A stretch of 64,000 nucleotides of DNA from Nocardia ninae NBRC 108245 (GTDB lineage: Bacteria > Actinomycetota > Actinomycetes > Mycobacteriales > Mycobacteriaceae), in the NCBI RefSeq assembly GCF_007990755.1, contig NZ_BJXA01000019.1, positions 62,001 to 126,000 of the forward strand. Direction: 5' to 3'. Within the stretch, counting starts at the first letter, position 1. Each line of letters opens with the position of its first letter. The notes beneath the pieces were generated by a model that saw only the letters and a program-made list of their open reading frames with translations, was not told where the DNA came from and did not search any database. A program made the position numbers and the translations under genes. Shown here in pieces: positions 8,892 to 17,471 of the stretch.

Positions 8892-9797
8892 TCATGAGCA
8901 GTCGTAGCGGTAGGTGTACGGATAGTAGGGGCATGTGCGGCAGTCGAAGATGTAGATGCCGCCGCCGTCGCCGAGGGTGAGTCCGTGTGGGCTGATGAGG
9001 TGTGCGAGGTCGCGGTGAATCACGGTCGGGTCCGTGGCGGGTTGGTCTTCGCGAGGTAGCCAGATGCGCCAGTCGTCGCCGTTGAATTCCATGCTGTTGA
9101 TGGTGAGCAGGTGGTTCATAGGTTCTTTACAGGTAGGGCAGTCGGGCCAGTCCGGTGATTGGGTCCAGGTCGGGTAGCCGCTAACCTTCACGCCGGGCGA
9201 TACCGCCAGATCTGAGTCGAACAACCAGCCTGTCGCCTGCTCGAGCTGATCGAAACGATCCTCGAGTACGACGTAGAGTTCTCGGGGCAGGTCGGCGCCG
9301 GGGTAGTCGATGACCCGTTCGGGGTGCAGGATGCAGGGGGTTGGCAGGTATTCGGGCTGCGCGCCGTGTGGGTGGGGCGGTCGGTATTGGTGCTGATCGC
9401 ATCGGGAGCTGTCGCGCCAGTGCAGTTGCGGTCGCGGCGCATAGCGGGGTAGGTGATCGTGCGGACACCAAAGCACCTGCAGAACATCGGTTTCCGTGGG
9501 GAACGGTAGGTCGGGGATGTCGTCGGCGTACAACTGCAGCACGGGTATAAGCGGTTCGCCATTCGGTGTAGCCTGCCTCGGGAAAAGAATTTTTCGGTTG
9601 AGCGGGTCCGCGTGCATGTCGAAGCATCGTGGCCACGGTTCTCCTTGTGGCCACAGCAGCGGTCCGCCCAGCGAACTGTTCCGCATCTCTGCTCGTCCCG
9701 GCCGGGGATGCAGGCGCACCGCTTCCCGTCGGTACTCGGCAAGCTCGGGAAACAGGGTTTCCACGTCGACTGGCCTCGGTGGAGTCGTTCGCGGCAT
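8892..9797 (-). CDS. DUF1963 (YwqG-like) domain protein
   Basis: 301-residue cytoplasmic protein resembling DUF1963/YwqG proteins. It begins with a basic RREAVRLHPRPG segment, then SSLGGPLLWPQGEPWPRC (the family's S-x-LGG-x-P-x-x-P block), PLIPVLQLYADDIPDLPFP (the L-x-Q-I-x-x-x-D-x-P block), and a C-terminal part with CPTCKEPMNHLLTI and CRTCPYY, two Cys pairs that could bind zinc. These proteins have no settled biochemical role and often sit in polymorphic-toxin or immunity contexts. ATG at 9797 lacks a strong ribosome site. It is transcribed away from the IS remnant. Confidence 0.75.
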   Translation of the reverse strand: MPRTTPPRPVDVETLFPELAEYRREAVRLHPRPGRAEMRNSSLGGPLLWPQGEPWPRCFDMHADPLNRKILFPRQATPNGEPLIPVLQLYADDIPDLPFPTETDVLQVLWCPHDHLPRYAPRPQLHWRDSSRCDQHQYRPPHPHGAQPEYLPTPCILHPERVIDYPGADLPRELYVVLEDRFDQLEQATGWLFDSDLAVSPGVKVSGYPTWTQSPDWPDCPTCKEPMNHLLTINSMEFNGDDWRIWLPREDQPATDPTVIHRDLAHLISPHGLTLGDGGGIYIFDCRTCPYYPYTYRYDCS

Positions 9798-9845
9798 GGA
9801 CGAAGCCTAGGGATCTACCATCGTCATCGTCCAGCGACGGTGTCC

Positions 9846-10456
9846 ACTGGGCTGTCCTCGGTTGTTGTCCGCTCGGTTGCGAGAATCAGGACACTGATTG
9901 TAGATGGCGGTTGGCCTTTCGAACTCCGATGGGGTGAGCCAGCCGAGGCTGGAGTGTCGTCGTTAGCGGTTGTGGAAGATCCCGATGTAGTCGAAGATCG
10001 CGTTGACCAACTCGGTGCGGGTCTTCCACTTCTTACGATCGAGAAGCTCGATTTGCATTCTGCTCCAATAAGACTCGATCATCGCGTTGTCGTAGCCGTC
10101 CCCGATGGTGCCCATCGAGCCGACCAAGCCGGCTTCGGTGATGCGACGGCTGAACGCCCAGGAGGTGAATTGGGAGCCATGGTCGCTATGGAGCACCGTC
10201 GCATCGGGTGAGCGAGAGGCAATGGCCATATCGAGTGCGCTGAGCACCAGCGATGCCGTCTGGCGGGAGTCGATGGCCCAGCCGACGATGCGGCGAGAGT
10301 AGACGTCGATTACCGCGCAGCAGTAGACCTTTCGTCGATGATCAAGGCTACGGCTCGCTCACGGAATTGCGGTGGGTACATCATCGGCACGGGCGGAGAT
10401 CCTTCCACGGGTAGGAATCTCACAACCCAGCGGACAGGACATCAGGACAGCCCAGT
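9846..10456. mobile_element. IS3-family element, internally deleted
   Basis: A 611-bp remnant bounded by imperfect inverted repeats of about 42 bp: 9846-9887 (starting ACTGGGCTGTCC) and 10415-10456 (ending GGACAGCCCAGT). Inside, on the minus strand, the first codons of an orfA-like transposase (MMYPPQFRERAVALI, ATG at 10384) are fused directly to the middle of the orfB integrase core, so about 600 bp of the transposase genes are missing. No clear target-site duplication is visible. It cannot move by itself but could be mobilised in trans. Confidence 0.8.
9887..10384 (-). pseudogene. IS3-type transposase fragment (rve domain)
   Basis: Truncated transposase within the IS remnant. After the orfA start the frame changes to the orfB DDE core: VIDVYSRRIVGWAID, then LHSDHGSQFTS (second catalytic Asp region), then DNAMIESYWSRMQIELL (catalytic Glu). 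A TAA codon follows FHNR where the family continues with RRHSSLGWLTPSEFE, which is still readable in frame downstream. At least one deletion and one nonsense mutation are therefore present. Confidence 0.85.
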
Positions 10457-10554
10457 CGAGCTGCACGTCGCAGTACCCCGAAGCCGGTGAGCTATGTTTT
10501 AGGCCGAGGCAGTTGCACCCAGTGACGCGCGTTCATGGCTGTTAGCGTCGAAGT

Positions 10555-11298
10555 ATGGAAACTTCGGCACCTCCGGACGACTCTGGCCGTGCCGCGGCGT
10601 ACGATCCGATCGCGGAAGCTTACGCTGCGGAGAACGCGACCAGTCTGCTCAACGAGTACTACAACAGGCCTGCGATCCGTGATCTGCTCGGTGACGTCTC
10701 CGGTAAGCACGTGCTCGACGCGGGGTGTGGCTCCGGTCCAACGCTTGTCGACTTGATCGAGGGCGGAGCGACGGCCGTCGGAATCGACGGTAGCAAGGCT
10801 CTGATCGACATCGCGCGCGACCGCGTCGGAAGCGCCGCAGAGCTATACGTCGCAGATCTAGCTGACCCGTTGCCATTCGACGACTCCACCTTCGACGACG
10901 TCGTGTGCTCTCTGACCCTCCACTACCTCGAGGACTGGCATTCTCCGCTAACGGAGATCCGACGGGTGCTAAAGCCCGGAGGCCGCCTGATCCTGTCTGT
11001 GGAGCATCCGCTTGTCATGTGGTTCACCGCCCTCCAGGCAGGCACCACGACGAACTACTTCGCCACGCGGCCCCGGCACGTGACGGACATGGCAGGCCAG
11101 GACGCCGACCTAACGTTTTGGGACCGGTCACTGTCGACGATGTTCAAGACATTCTTCGACACCGGATTTCGAGTGACCCACCTCGATGAACCTGGCCCCG
11201 CACCGGAGGCGCTGGAGCGGTTCCCAGAATTCTTCGAAGATAAGGATGACCCCCGCTTTCTGGCCTTCCTGTTCCTGGCCCTGGTCCCGGCAGCTTGA
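10555..11298 (+). CDS. class I SAM-dependent methyltransferase
   Basis: 247-residue methyltransferase (Methyltransf_11-like). Motif I is VLDAGCGSGP at about residues 52-61, the acidic loop is VGIDGSKALIDIA (about 80-92), motif post-I VADLADPLPFDDSTFDDVV follows, and the conserved LTLHYLEDW / RRVLKPGGRLILS block ends the Rossmann part. The C-terminal 80 residues carry aromatic residues that may form the acceptor site. The acceptor is unknown; small-molecule O- or N-methylation is most likely. The ATG has little Shine-Dalgarno sequence upstream, so a leaderless or short-leader mRNA is possible. It stands alone beside the IS remnant. Confidence 0.88.
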   Translation: METSAPPDDSGRAAAYDPIAEAYAAENATSLLNEYYNRPAIRDLLGDVSGKHVLDAGCGSGPTLVDLIEGGATAVGIDGSKALIDIARDRVGSAAELYVADLADPLPFDDSTFDDVVCSLTLHYLEDWHSPLTEIRRVLKPGGRLILSVEHPLVMWFTALQAGTTTNYFATRPRHVTDMAGQDADLTFWDRSLSTMFKTFFDTGFRVTHLDEPGPAPEALERFPEFFEDKDDPRFLAFLFLALVPAA

Positions 11299-11681
11299 TC
11301 TGTGCCCAGATCCGATCAGTCCTGTCGGTTAACTCCAGCCAGTTCCAGCGGCTGTTCAGGTTGCCAAGGCTGTCGATCCGCCAGGTTTATGACCCGGCGA
11401 AGGCTTTCGGAGGCCGGGCGTGACCGGAAGCATGCCTCGTGCAATGAATGCCTCGTGGATCATCTGTGCCATACGGTGCCGGTGGGGACGGGCGTCGGCG
11501 ACGTCATTGCTGTGCTGGTATCGGCGTGCGCTAGCCACACTGCGAGAGCGCTACTGGACAGTGACCCTCACGGGGGGCAGCGGGGAACACCAAACCGGCC
11601 GTTCGGTTCGAGCGCGCAGCGGCGGGTAACCGCACGCATAAGACGACGTGCGCTCCACTTTCCGGGAACTAGGAGGTCGGT
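11299..11681. other. gene-free stretch with transposase-tail-like debris
   Basis: About 380 bp with no convincing gene. On the minus strand, 11356-11538 encodes a basic peptide (RPHRHRMAQMIHEAFIARG...TPGLRKPSPGHKPGG) of the sort that ends several actinobacterial transposases, but I cannot assign it. The last bases include the ribosome site of the next gene. Confidence 0.35.
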
Positions 11682-12233
11682 ATGACCACGAACGACAACG
11701 GAGGCATAGAACACGCATTGGTGCCCGCTCTCACCAAGATGGCGATGCCGGTCGTGGACGCACGAAGACTGCTGGGTGCGATTTCCCCCTTTCGGGACGT
11801 CGAGGGCAATTCCCCTGGGCCGGGGACCACGATCGTCGACCTCCCCGACGACACGGCGTGGGAGGCGCCGCCGGGTCATCCGCCCGGGACCTTCGAAACA
11901 GTGCCGATCCTCGGTTCCTTCCTCAAGCCCGGCTTCTACGTTTGCTATGCCCGCTGGTTTCCCGGCTGGATGAGCACACCGCACTCGTACCTGACCGACC
12001 GGCAAGCGATCGTGGTGTCGGGAACCTGGTCCGTCGGCGCGGGCACCCGCATCGATCTCGCGTCCACCATACCGATGACCCAGGGACAGTACGCAATTCG
12101 GAAGGCAGGCACCTCACACTACGACGGGACTCTGCCGGATGCGACCGAACCGGCGGTGTTCATACTGTTCGGCTACGGACCCGCGATACCGATCCTCGTC
12201 GACCCGACCCGACCTCCATATGTCCAGCTCTGA
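11682..12233 (+). CDS. cupin-like protein
   Basis: 183-residue protein with a single beta-barrel (cupin/ChrR-like) reading. The stretch from about residue 88, GFYVCYARWFPGWMSTPHSY, leads into YLTDRQAIVVSGTWSVGAGT and IPMTQGQYAIRKAGTSHYDG, the pattern of the two cupin motifs with histidines at the metal-site positions. AGGAGG precedes the ATG at good spacing. Its 3' end overlaps the amidohydrolase start by 14 bp, so the two are co-expressed and may act on one pathway. Candidate roles are an isomerase, a dioxygenase or a small-molecule-binding accessory; the sequence does not decide. Confidence 0.7.
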   Translation: MTTNDNGGIEHALVPALTKMAMPVVDARRLLGAISPFRDVEGNSPGPGTTIVDLPDDTAWEAPPGHPPGTFETVPILGSFLKPGFYVCYARWFPGWMSTPHSYLTDRQAIVVSGTWSVGAGTRIDLASTIPMTQGQYAIRKAGTSHYDGTLPDATEPAVFILFGYGPAIPILVDPTRPPYVQL

Positions 12234-13413
12234 AGATGTCGCATGCGTGGGGGTCCGCGCCCAGGATGCCGGTGGCTCGGTCACGATCGACGACGCCGAC
12301 CATGCGGGCGCCATCTGCAGTCTCGAGGGAGTTGTCGATGGGATCGTCGATGCCCATATGCATGAGTGGGATCCGTTCCAGACCCCGAGGGAGGCCAGCG
12401 GTCTGGCGAAGATGTATCGACTGGCACCCGGCTTTGTCGAAAAGCACTTCCGGAGGCTGGCGGGGCAGCCGAACCAGGAACTTCTTCTCACCCCGAAAAA
12501 TGCGGCGCTGCCGTACCTCCCCGACCAGTACACCGCGGATGCCGAGGGGGTGGCCGAGGCGGTGGGGGCGCCGATCCGCTCGGTCGTGCACTGCGAGGCG
12601 GGGTGGGCGGCCAAGGGGGCGCTGGCGGCGGCCGACGAGACGCGGTGGCTGATGTCCCTACCCTTCGGCAAGGACGGCCGTCCGAGCCTGGCCGCGATCA
12701 TAGCCCGAGCGGACCCGAGGGATCCGGAGTGCAGAACTCTGCTCGATACTCACCTGGAGGTGAGTACGAAGGTCAAATGCATACGCCAGCTTGCCGCCTG
12801 GCACCCGGACCCGAAGGTCAAGAGCCTGTGCGATATGCCCGGACTACTGGCCAGCCGGGATTTCCTGGCAGGGTTCCCCGCCGTGGCGGAACGGGGCCTG
12901 TCCTTCGAGGCCACCGTCAATTCGAACCAACTCGCGGACGTCCCGATCCTGGCGCGTGAATTCCCGCAGACGACGATCGTGGTGAGCCACCTCGCCACCC
13001 CGATCGGACTCTTCGGGCCCATGGGGTCGCGGACCGGATGGACGATGGCCCAGCGCGCTGGCATCGCCGGCGAATGGCGGGACGGGATCTCGGCCGTGGC
13101 CGAATATCCGAACGTGGTCGCCAAGAGCTCGGGCTTCGCATTTCCCCAACTCGGGTACGGCCACGAACCGGAGGGCAATATCGGTCGCTACGAGGTACTC
13201 CGCGACCTCTGGCGTCCCCTGATGGACCATGTGATCGACGCCTTCGGAGTCGACCGTCTGATGTTCGGCTCGAACTTCCCCATGGACAGACCGAATACGA
13301 CAGTGCCCACCGTAGCGGGCATGCTGGTCGACCTTCTCGGCCCCCGCGGCGACGATGCCCTCCGCAAAGTCTTCCGCGACAACGCCCAACGAATATACGA
13401 ACTCGACAACTGA
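12220..13413 (+). CDS. amidohydrolase-2 family protein
   Basis: 397-residue TIM-barrel metal-dependent hydrolase or decarboxylase of the amidohydrolase-2 superfamily. VDAHMHEWDP holds the first-strand HxH at H46/H48. Later signatures are VVSHLATPIG (strand-5 His), VVAKSSGFAFP, and DRLMFGSNFPMD at the position of the strand-8 metal ligand, where the family consensus GSDxP is replaced by GSNFP. The ATG at 12220 overlaps the end of the cupin gene; an upstream in-frame start (12139) would overlap much further. Relatives decarboxylate aromatic acids or hydrolyse lactones. With the cupin it may form a small catabolic or biosynthetic pair. Confidence 0.82.
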   Translation: MSSSEDVACVGVRAQDAGGSVTIDDADHAGAICSLEGVVDGIVDAHMHEWDPFQTPREASGLAKMYRLAPGFVEKHFRRLAGQPNQELLLTPKNAALPYLPDQYTADAEGVAEAVGAPIRSVVHCEAGWAAKGALAAADETRWLMSLPFGKDGRPSLAAIIARADPRDPECRTLLDTHLEVSTKVKCIRQLAAWHPDPKVKSLCDMPGLLASRDFLAGFPAVAERGLSFEATVNSNQLADVPILAREFPQTTIVVSHLATPIGLFGPMGSRTGWTMAQRAGIAGEWRDGISAVAEYPNVVAKSSGFAFPQLGYGHEPEGNIGRYEVLRDLWRPLMDHVIDAFGVDRLMFGSNFPMDRPNTTVPTVAGMLVDLLGPRGDDALRKVFRDNAQRIYELDN

Positions 13414-13782
13414 ACAACAGGCGTGAGACACCAATCGACGGATCGTGCATTACGGCGTGTCAGAGCGGATTCCGGCGACACTTCGATAGCTTGCTCACAA
13501 TCGCGGGTCGCCCGGTGTTGCCCGCCGATCGTGAGGGTCGTCCGATGATGGTTCCGGACACCTCGCCGAGCTGACTCACGCGGACTAGGGTCGGCAATGC
13601 TGATTCGGTGGTGATCGCGCTGCCTCCCAAAGGCACGACCCGCCCTGCTTCATCGAGGTGTAGCCCTGGGGCGAGATGGGCCGCACAGCATCGCTGTATT
13701 GCTGCTCGACCATTTCGAACACCTGCTCGAGCAGGAATGGATCATCGGGCACCATCAGCAACGTGTCGTTATCGGGGTCTGA
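13414..13782. other. gene-free stretch with coding-like fragments
   Basis: About 370 bp between convergent genes. Two fragments look once-coding. The plus strand ends a frame with TIAGRPVLPADREGRPMM (13497 onwards). The minus strand, just after the TetR stop, reads LLMVPDDPFLLEQVFEMVEQ and continues to about 13587. Neither has a start signal or a family I recognise. Confidence 0.35.
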
Positions 13783-14460
13783 TCACGCCGGGCGCAGACC
13801 ATCGAGCACCGTGCTCAGGCCGCGCCGGAAGCGTTCCCGCACATCGGTGTTCGCATAACGGGCGAGGAAAGCGGCCGCGAGCGGGGCGCCGTCGCCCTCG
13901 GCGGCCCGCAGGTTCGAAACTTCCACGGCGGGGGCCTGGATAGCGGAACCTCCTCGCGCCCAAGCGGATTCGGCGAGCGCGGCGCCGAGCACGTAATAGT
14001 AGAAGCCGGTCGTCGCCGCCTCCAGGCGCTCGTCATAGAATCCGGCCGAGTCGAGAACCTCGAGTATCGTGCCGAACTGCGTAACGGCCGCCGGGCCCAT
14101 CGGGGGCGCGGTACCCACCAGCGCCGCCGCCCAGTGGTGCCGCAGCAAGGCCTCGAACGTCCGAATTCCGATGCCCTCCAGGGTTGTTCGCCATCCCGCG
14201 GCAGGGTCGACTGCCTTCAATGTCTCCGCGAAGACCGCGTCCAACGCGTACTCGAGCAGGTCGTCCTTGTTTGCGACATAGCCGTACAGCGTCATGGGCG
14301 GTACTCCGAGCCGATCGGCCAGCTTGCGCATGGTCAGCCCCGACACCGAGTCCTCGTCGAGCAGCGTCAGCGCGGCGGACACTATCCGGTCGCGGTCCAA
14401 CGCCGGTCTGCCACGGGACGACTTCTCCGGGCGCAGCCACACCGACTTCCTTTCAGGCAT
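13783..14460 (-). CDS. TetR/AcrR family repressor
   Basis: 225-residue regulator. The N-terminal helix-turn-helix covers about residues 22-68 (DRDRIVSAALTLL...GLTMRKLADRLGVPPMTLYGYVANKDDLLEYALD). The C-terminal 150 residues form the ligand and dimer domain of the TetR_C type, rich in aromatic and hydrophobic residues (GFYYYVLGAALAE). It is divergent from the FAD amine oxidase gene across a 98-bp intergenic region that holds palindromic operator-like sequence. It most likely represses itself and the oxidase until a substrate-like ligand binds. Confidence 0.9.
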   Translation of the reverse strand: MPERKSVWLRPEKSSRGRPALDRDRIVSAALTLLDEDSVSGLTMRKLADRLGVPPMTLYGYVANKDDLLEYALDAVFAETLKAVDPAAGWRTTLEGIGIRTFEALLRHHWAAALVGTAPPMGPAAVTQFGTILEVLDSAGFYDERLEAATTGFYYYVLGAALAESAWARGGSAIQAPAVEVSNLRAAEGDGAPLAAAFLARYANTDVRERFRRGLSTVLDGLRPA

Positions 14461-14469
14461 TGACCGATC

Positions 14470-14510
14470 ATACGTAGGTCGTACAATGAACGATATACGT
14501 ACAACGTACG
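14470..14510. promoter_or_regulatory. divergent TetR operator region
   Basis: CGTAC-AAC-GTACG (14498-14510) is a perfect 5-bp inverted repeat within a longer imperfect palindrome, and ATACGTAGGTCGTACAAT (14470-14487) is a related half-site-rich copy. Both lie between the divergent TetR and amine-oxidase genes and resemble each other (repeated CGTAC/TACG words), as expected for two binding sites of the adjacent repressor. Confidence 0.6.
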
Positions 14511-14558
14511 AGATCCGTTACGCGTACGGTTGGGACTCTTCCGAGAACAGAGGTCAGG

Positions 14559-15965
14559 ATGTCGAAAAATCACCTGCGCAGGGTGGACACCGTAATCGTC
14601 GGCGGAGGCGTGTCCGGTCTGGCCGCCGCACGGCGGCTCGTCGACCACGGTCGCTCCGTCGTTGTCCTCGAAGCCCTTCCGCGTGTCGGCGGTCGAACAC
14701 TGACCAAGCGGGAAGGCGAGACCGTGCTGGACGAAGGCGCGACACTGATTTACCGGGCGCACGACAACGCGTTCCGGCTCGCGCGTGCACACGGCGTTGA
14801 GCTGTTCGAGAGCAACGCCGAGGGGCGCTTTCTGCTCCACACCGCCCGTACCACCCGCGGTTTCCGTTACGGCAACTCCCGCGCGATGACGTTGTTCGGC
14901 GCACCGGCCCTGCGGCCACTGCTCCGACCGATCCTTCGTCTCACCTCGCGGTGGACAGCGCTGCCTGCCGAAACCATGCTGCAGGTACTGGGAGCCGTGT
15001 CGGCCTTGGACAAACTGGCCGCGACCATTCCCGCTTCGGCGCCATGGACCGCCCCCGACGCCAACCTTCTCGACAGCCGCACCTTCGGTTCGTGGCTGGA
15101 CGAACAGCTACCCGACCCCGGGGCCCGCCAGCTGTTCGAGGCCAATTTCGCCGGGTATCTGCCAGAGACCACCTCGCTGCTCTTTGCCCTGCATTTCCTG
15201 GGCACCTGGGGAAGTATCGGCAGCCTGCTGGCCGGGCCCGCACAGGTATACCGATTCCGTGGTGGCGCACAGGAACTGGCGCTAGCGCTGTCGCGGTCGT
15301 TGAGTGACCGTGTCGTCGTCGCCAGTCCCGTTCACTCCATCACCCGCCACTCGGCCGGAGTCGTCGTGCATTGTGCGGAAACCGAATTCGAGGCGGATCG
15401 GGTCATCGTCGCGATCAGCCCGGCCGGCGTGCAACACCTGCGTTTCGATCCAGAGCTGCCGCAAGACCGCGTCACGCTGCAACACGCATGGCAGCCGGTA
15501 CACGGCCGCAAGGTCAACATCGTTTACGACGAGCCGTTCTGGCGACAGGCCGGACTTTCGGGCTCGGCCCTGACCGATCTCGACGCGGTCCCTGGACTGC
15601 TCGACGCCTCTCCCGCGGACGGAAACGCCGGCGTCCTGTCGGGCTATCTCCCCGGTGACCGGGGCTCCGCCGACCCTGGGGAGCGGCGGCGCACAGTGCT
15701 CTCGGTGTCCACCACACTGTTCGGGCCACGCGCAGCCGAACCGCTGCACTATCACGAGAAGAACTGGGAGGACGAGCCTTTCGCCTATGGCTGTGAAGGA
15801 GGCCTCGCAGTCGGCGCCCTCACCTCCGCCCGCCGGTTACCGAAAACCCCTGTTGGCCGGGTGCACTTCGCCGGAGTCGAGACCGCCGATGCCTGGATGG
15901 GTTTCTTGGGCGGCGCCATCCAGGCCGGCGAACGTGCCGCCGACGAAGTCCTCGCCGCCGGATGA
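14559..15965 (+). CDS. FAD-dependent amine oxidase (flavin monoamine oxidase family)
   Basis: 468-residue flavoenzyme. The N-terminal dinucleotide-binding motif is VIVGGGVSGLAAARRL (about 12-27), followed by VVLEALPRVGGRTLT, the GG-R loop that contacts FAD. The C-terminal FAD motif is VHFAGVETADAWMGFLGGAIQAG (split: FAGVETADAW, about 428-437, then the GGAIQAGERAA helix). The middle holds the substrate domain. The family oxidises amines or desaturates carotenoid-type substrates; the overall pattern favours an amine oxidase. No secretion signal. Regulation by the divergent TetR gene is likely. Confidence 0.87.
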   Translation: MSKNHLRRVDTVIVGGGVSGLAAARRLVDHGRSVVVLEALPRVGGRTLTKREGETVLDEGATLIYRAHDNAFRLARAHGVELFESNAEGRFLLHTARTTRGFRYGNSRAMTLFGAPALRPLLRPILRLTSRWTALPAETMLQVLGAVSALDKLAATIPASAPWTAPDANLLDSRTFGSWLDEQLPDPGARQLFEANFAGYLPETTSLLFALHFLGTWGSIGSLLAGPAQVYRFRGGAQELALALSRSLSDRVVVASPVHSITRHSAGVVVHCAETEFEADRVIVAISPAGVQHLRFDPELPQDRVTLQHAWQPVHGRKVNIVYDEPFWRQAGLSGSALTDLDAVPGLLDASPADGNAGVLSGYLPGDRGSADPGERRRTVLSVSTTLFGPRAAEPLHYHEKNWEDEPFAYGCEGGLAVGALTSARRLPKTPVGRVHFAGVETADAWMGFLGGAIQAGERAADEVLAAG

Positions 15966-15981
15966 ACGGAGCGCGCGGGGC

Positions 15982-16249
15982 CTAGTCGGTGCTGCCGCCG
16001 CTGTCCGGCGGCGGCGAGGTCGCATGCCATTGCGCTGCGGAACGCAGGATGTCGGTGCTGATTTGTTCGAGGAACCGGCCCGCCGCGGCGAGCCTGGCCC
16101 CGGCCGCGCTGGCGCCTGCTGTTCTCGTCATGACCGCGCAGAAGCATGCCCTGCTCCTCCATCAAGGTGACCGCGTGCGAGACGGTGGTCGCGCCGACCT
16201 GAAGCTGCTGGGCCAGTTCGGCTGCGGGGTGCGGCTGCCGGTCTCGGAG
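15982..16249 (-). pseudogene. MarR/GbsR-like regulator remnant
   Basis: The minus strand reads HPAAELAQQLQVGATTVSHA followed by VTLMEEQGMLLRG, a clear winged-helix recognition helix and wing, then loses frame. A different frame near the end gives AAGRFLEQISTDILRSAAQW and finishes at a TAG (15982-15984), which fits the C-terminus of the same kind of regulator. The N-terminus, a start codon and the middle are missing, so this is a deletion derivative. Confidence 0.55.
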
Positions 16250-16254
16250 GTCTG

Positions 16255-16995
16255 GTTCTCGCCATTCCCGTGCGAACTGTCCGCCGCACAGCTGTTGCCG
16301 TACTTCGCCGACTGCGCGGACCGTGCCGACGCGGTGGGGGCCGAGGTATTCGTCGCCGACTGCGAACTGAGTCTGTTCGGTGCCGGCTTCCTGCCCGGCG
16401 CGGATACCTTGGCCAGGATCGAGACGTTCAACAGTGGCGACCTAGCAGCGCTGGCAAGCATGGCCGATGCCAACGCTCGGATCAACGCCACCCTCGCCGA
16501 CGTCACGACCATCGTGCGAAAACGCTTCCGCGGCAGGCTCACCTACGCCGCCGGAACCTGGGAAGACATCAACTGGGGCCCTTCGACATCATCGGTACCG
16601 ATGCCTCCGGCGATCCCGGTCACCCCCTACCGTCAAGGCCTGGCAGTCCTGCACGCACAGGGTAAACCGATCGCGGTGACCGAGGGGCTGCTGCACTTAC
16701 CGAGGTGCCGCCGAACACGGCGGAATGGGCTGGGACATCATCGATTACGACGCCGACCCACCACACGTCAACGGCGACTACATCCGCGACGAAGACGAAC
16801 CGGTCCGCTACATGCGCGAACTCTTAGACTTCTTCGAGGCGGAGTCGGTCGACACCGCGTTCTGGCACACCTTCGCCAGCATCAACCTCCCCACCACCGT
16901 GACCCACACTTCGACACCGACCTGGCCTCCTTCGGCGTCTGCAAGGTCATGCCCGACCACACCCTCGCTCCCAAGCGCTTGCCGATATTTGTGAT
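16255..16995 (+). pseudogene. TIM-barrel 'abortive infection'-type protein remnant
   Basis: Pieces of one protein appear in successive frames: AEVFVADCELSLFGAGFLPG and VRKRFRGRLTYAAGTWEDIN in the first frame, PFDIIGTD in the second, GMGWDIIDYDADPPHVNGDY with RDEDEPVRYMRELLDFFEAE from 16725, then HFDTDLASFGVCKVMPDHTL. Together they match the glycoside-hydrolase-like family that annotation pipelines often name abortive phage infection protein. The N-terminus is missing and at least three frameshifts are needed, so it is dead. Its role in the living form is not established. Confidence 0.6.
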
Positions 16996-17072
16996 CGACG
17001 CACACCACTGGGTCGACACGCTGATGCGCCGTCTGGTCAGTGATGGTGCGATCAGCCGACAGCTGACCCCGC

Positions 17073-17441
17073 CTAGCCGCTCGCTGTGCCGGCGGCAGCC
17101 GGGACTGCGGTGACGCGGCGATGGCGCGTCCATTTGCCGACGCCGACGGCCAGCGGCACCAGGACGGTGAGAAACCCGGACACGGGCTCGAAGATGAGTC
17201 CGAATGCGGTGAGCACAGCAATCGCGCCGAGGATCGGCGCAGGCACGTAGCCGCGGATTCGCTCCACATCGGTCACAGCGAGCCCGAAGCAGACGGCGGC
17301 GACTCCGAACGCGGTGAACCAGAACGCGAGCTCGGACTGCTCGACACCGTCCACCCAGATGGCTACGCCGAGCGCGGTATGGGCCGTTCCGATGAAGACG
17401 AGCAGGGCGCCCACGACCGGAAACCTAGTTTTTGAATCCAT
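17073..17441 (-). CDS. small membrane protein (DUF6463-like)
   Basis: 122-residue protein with four hydrophobic helices: about 8-30 (VVGALLVFIGTAHTALGVAI), 38-58 (LAFWFTAFGVAAVCFGLAV), 66-85 (VPAPILGAIAVLTAFGLIF) and 88-106 (VSGFLTVLVPLAVGVGKW). This looks like the DUF6463 small-membrane family. The ATG at 17441 is 30 bp from the divergent TetR gene's start, the usual arrangement for a regulator and its target. The long open frame continuing upstream is antisense to the TetR gene and is not real. Confidence 0.68.
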   Translation of the reverse strand: MDSKTRFPVVGALLVFIGTAHTALGVAIWVDGVEQSELAFWFTAFGVAAVCFGLAVTDVERIRGYVPAPILGAIAVLTAFGLIFEPVSGFLTVLVPLAVGVGKWTRHRRVTAVPAAAGTASG

Positions 17442-17471
17442 ATTCCGAAACCTTGCCCTAAGCTTTGCCGC

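Noticed and set aside
8740-8934. 64-codon minus-strand frame between two genes
   Set aside because: Overlaps the terminator hairpin and the end of the DUF1963-like gene, with no start signal.
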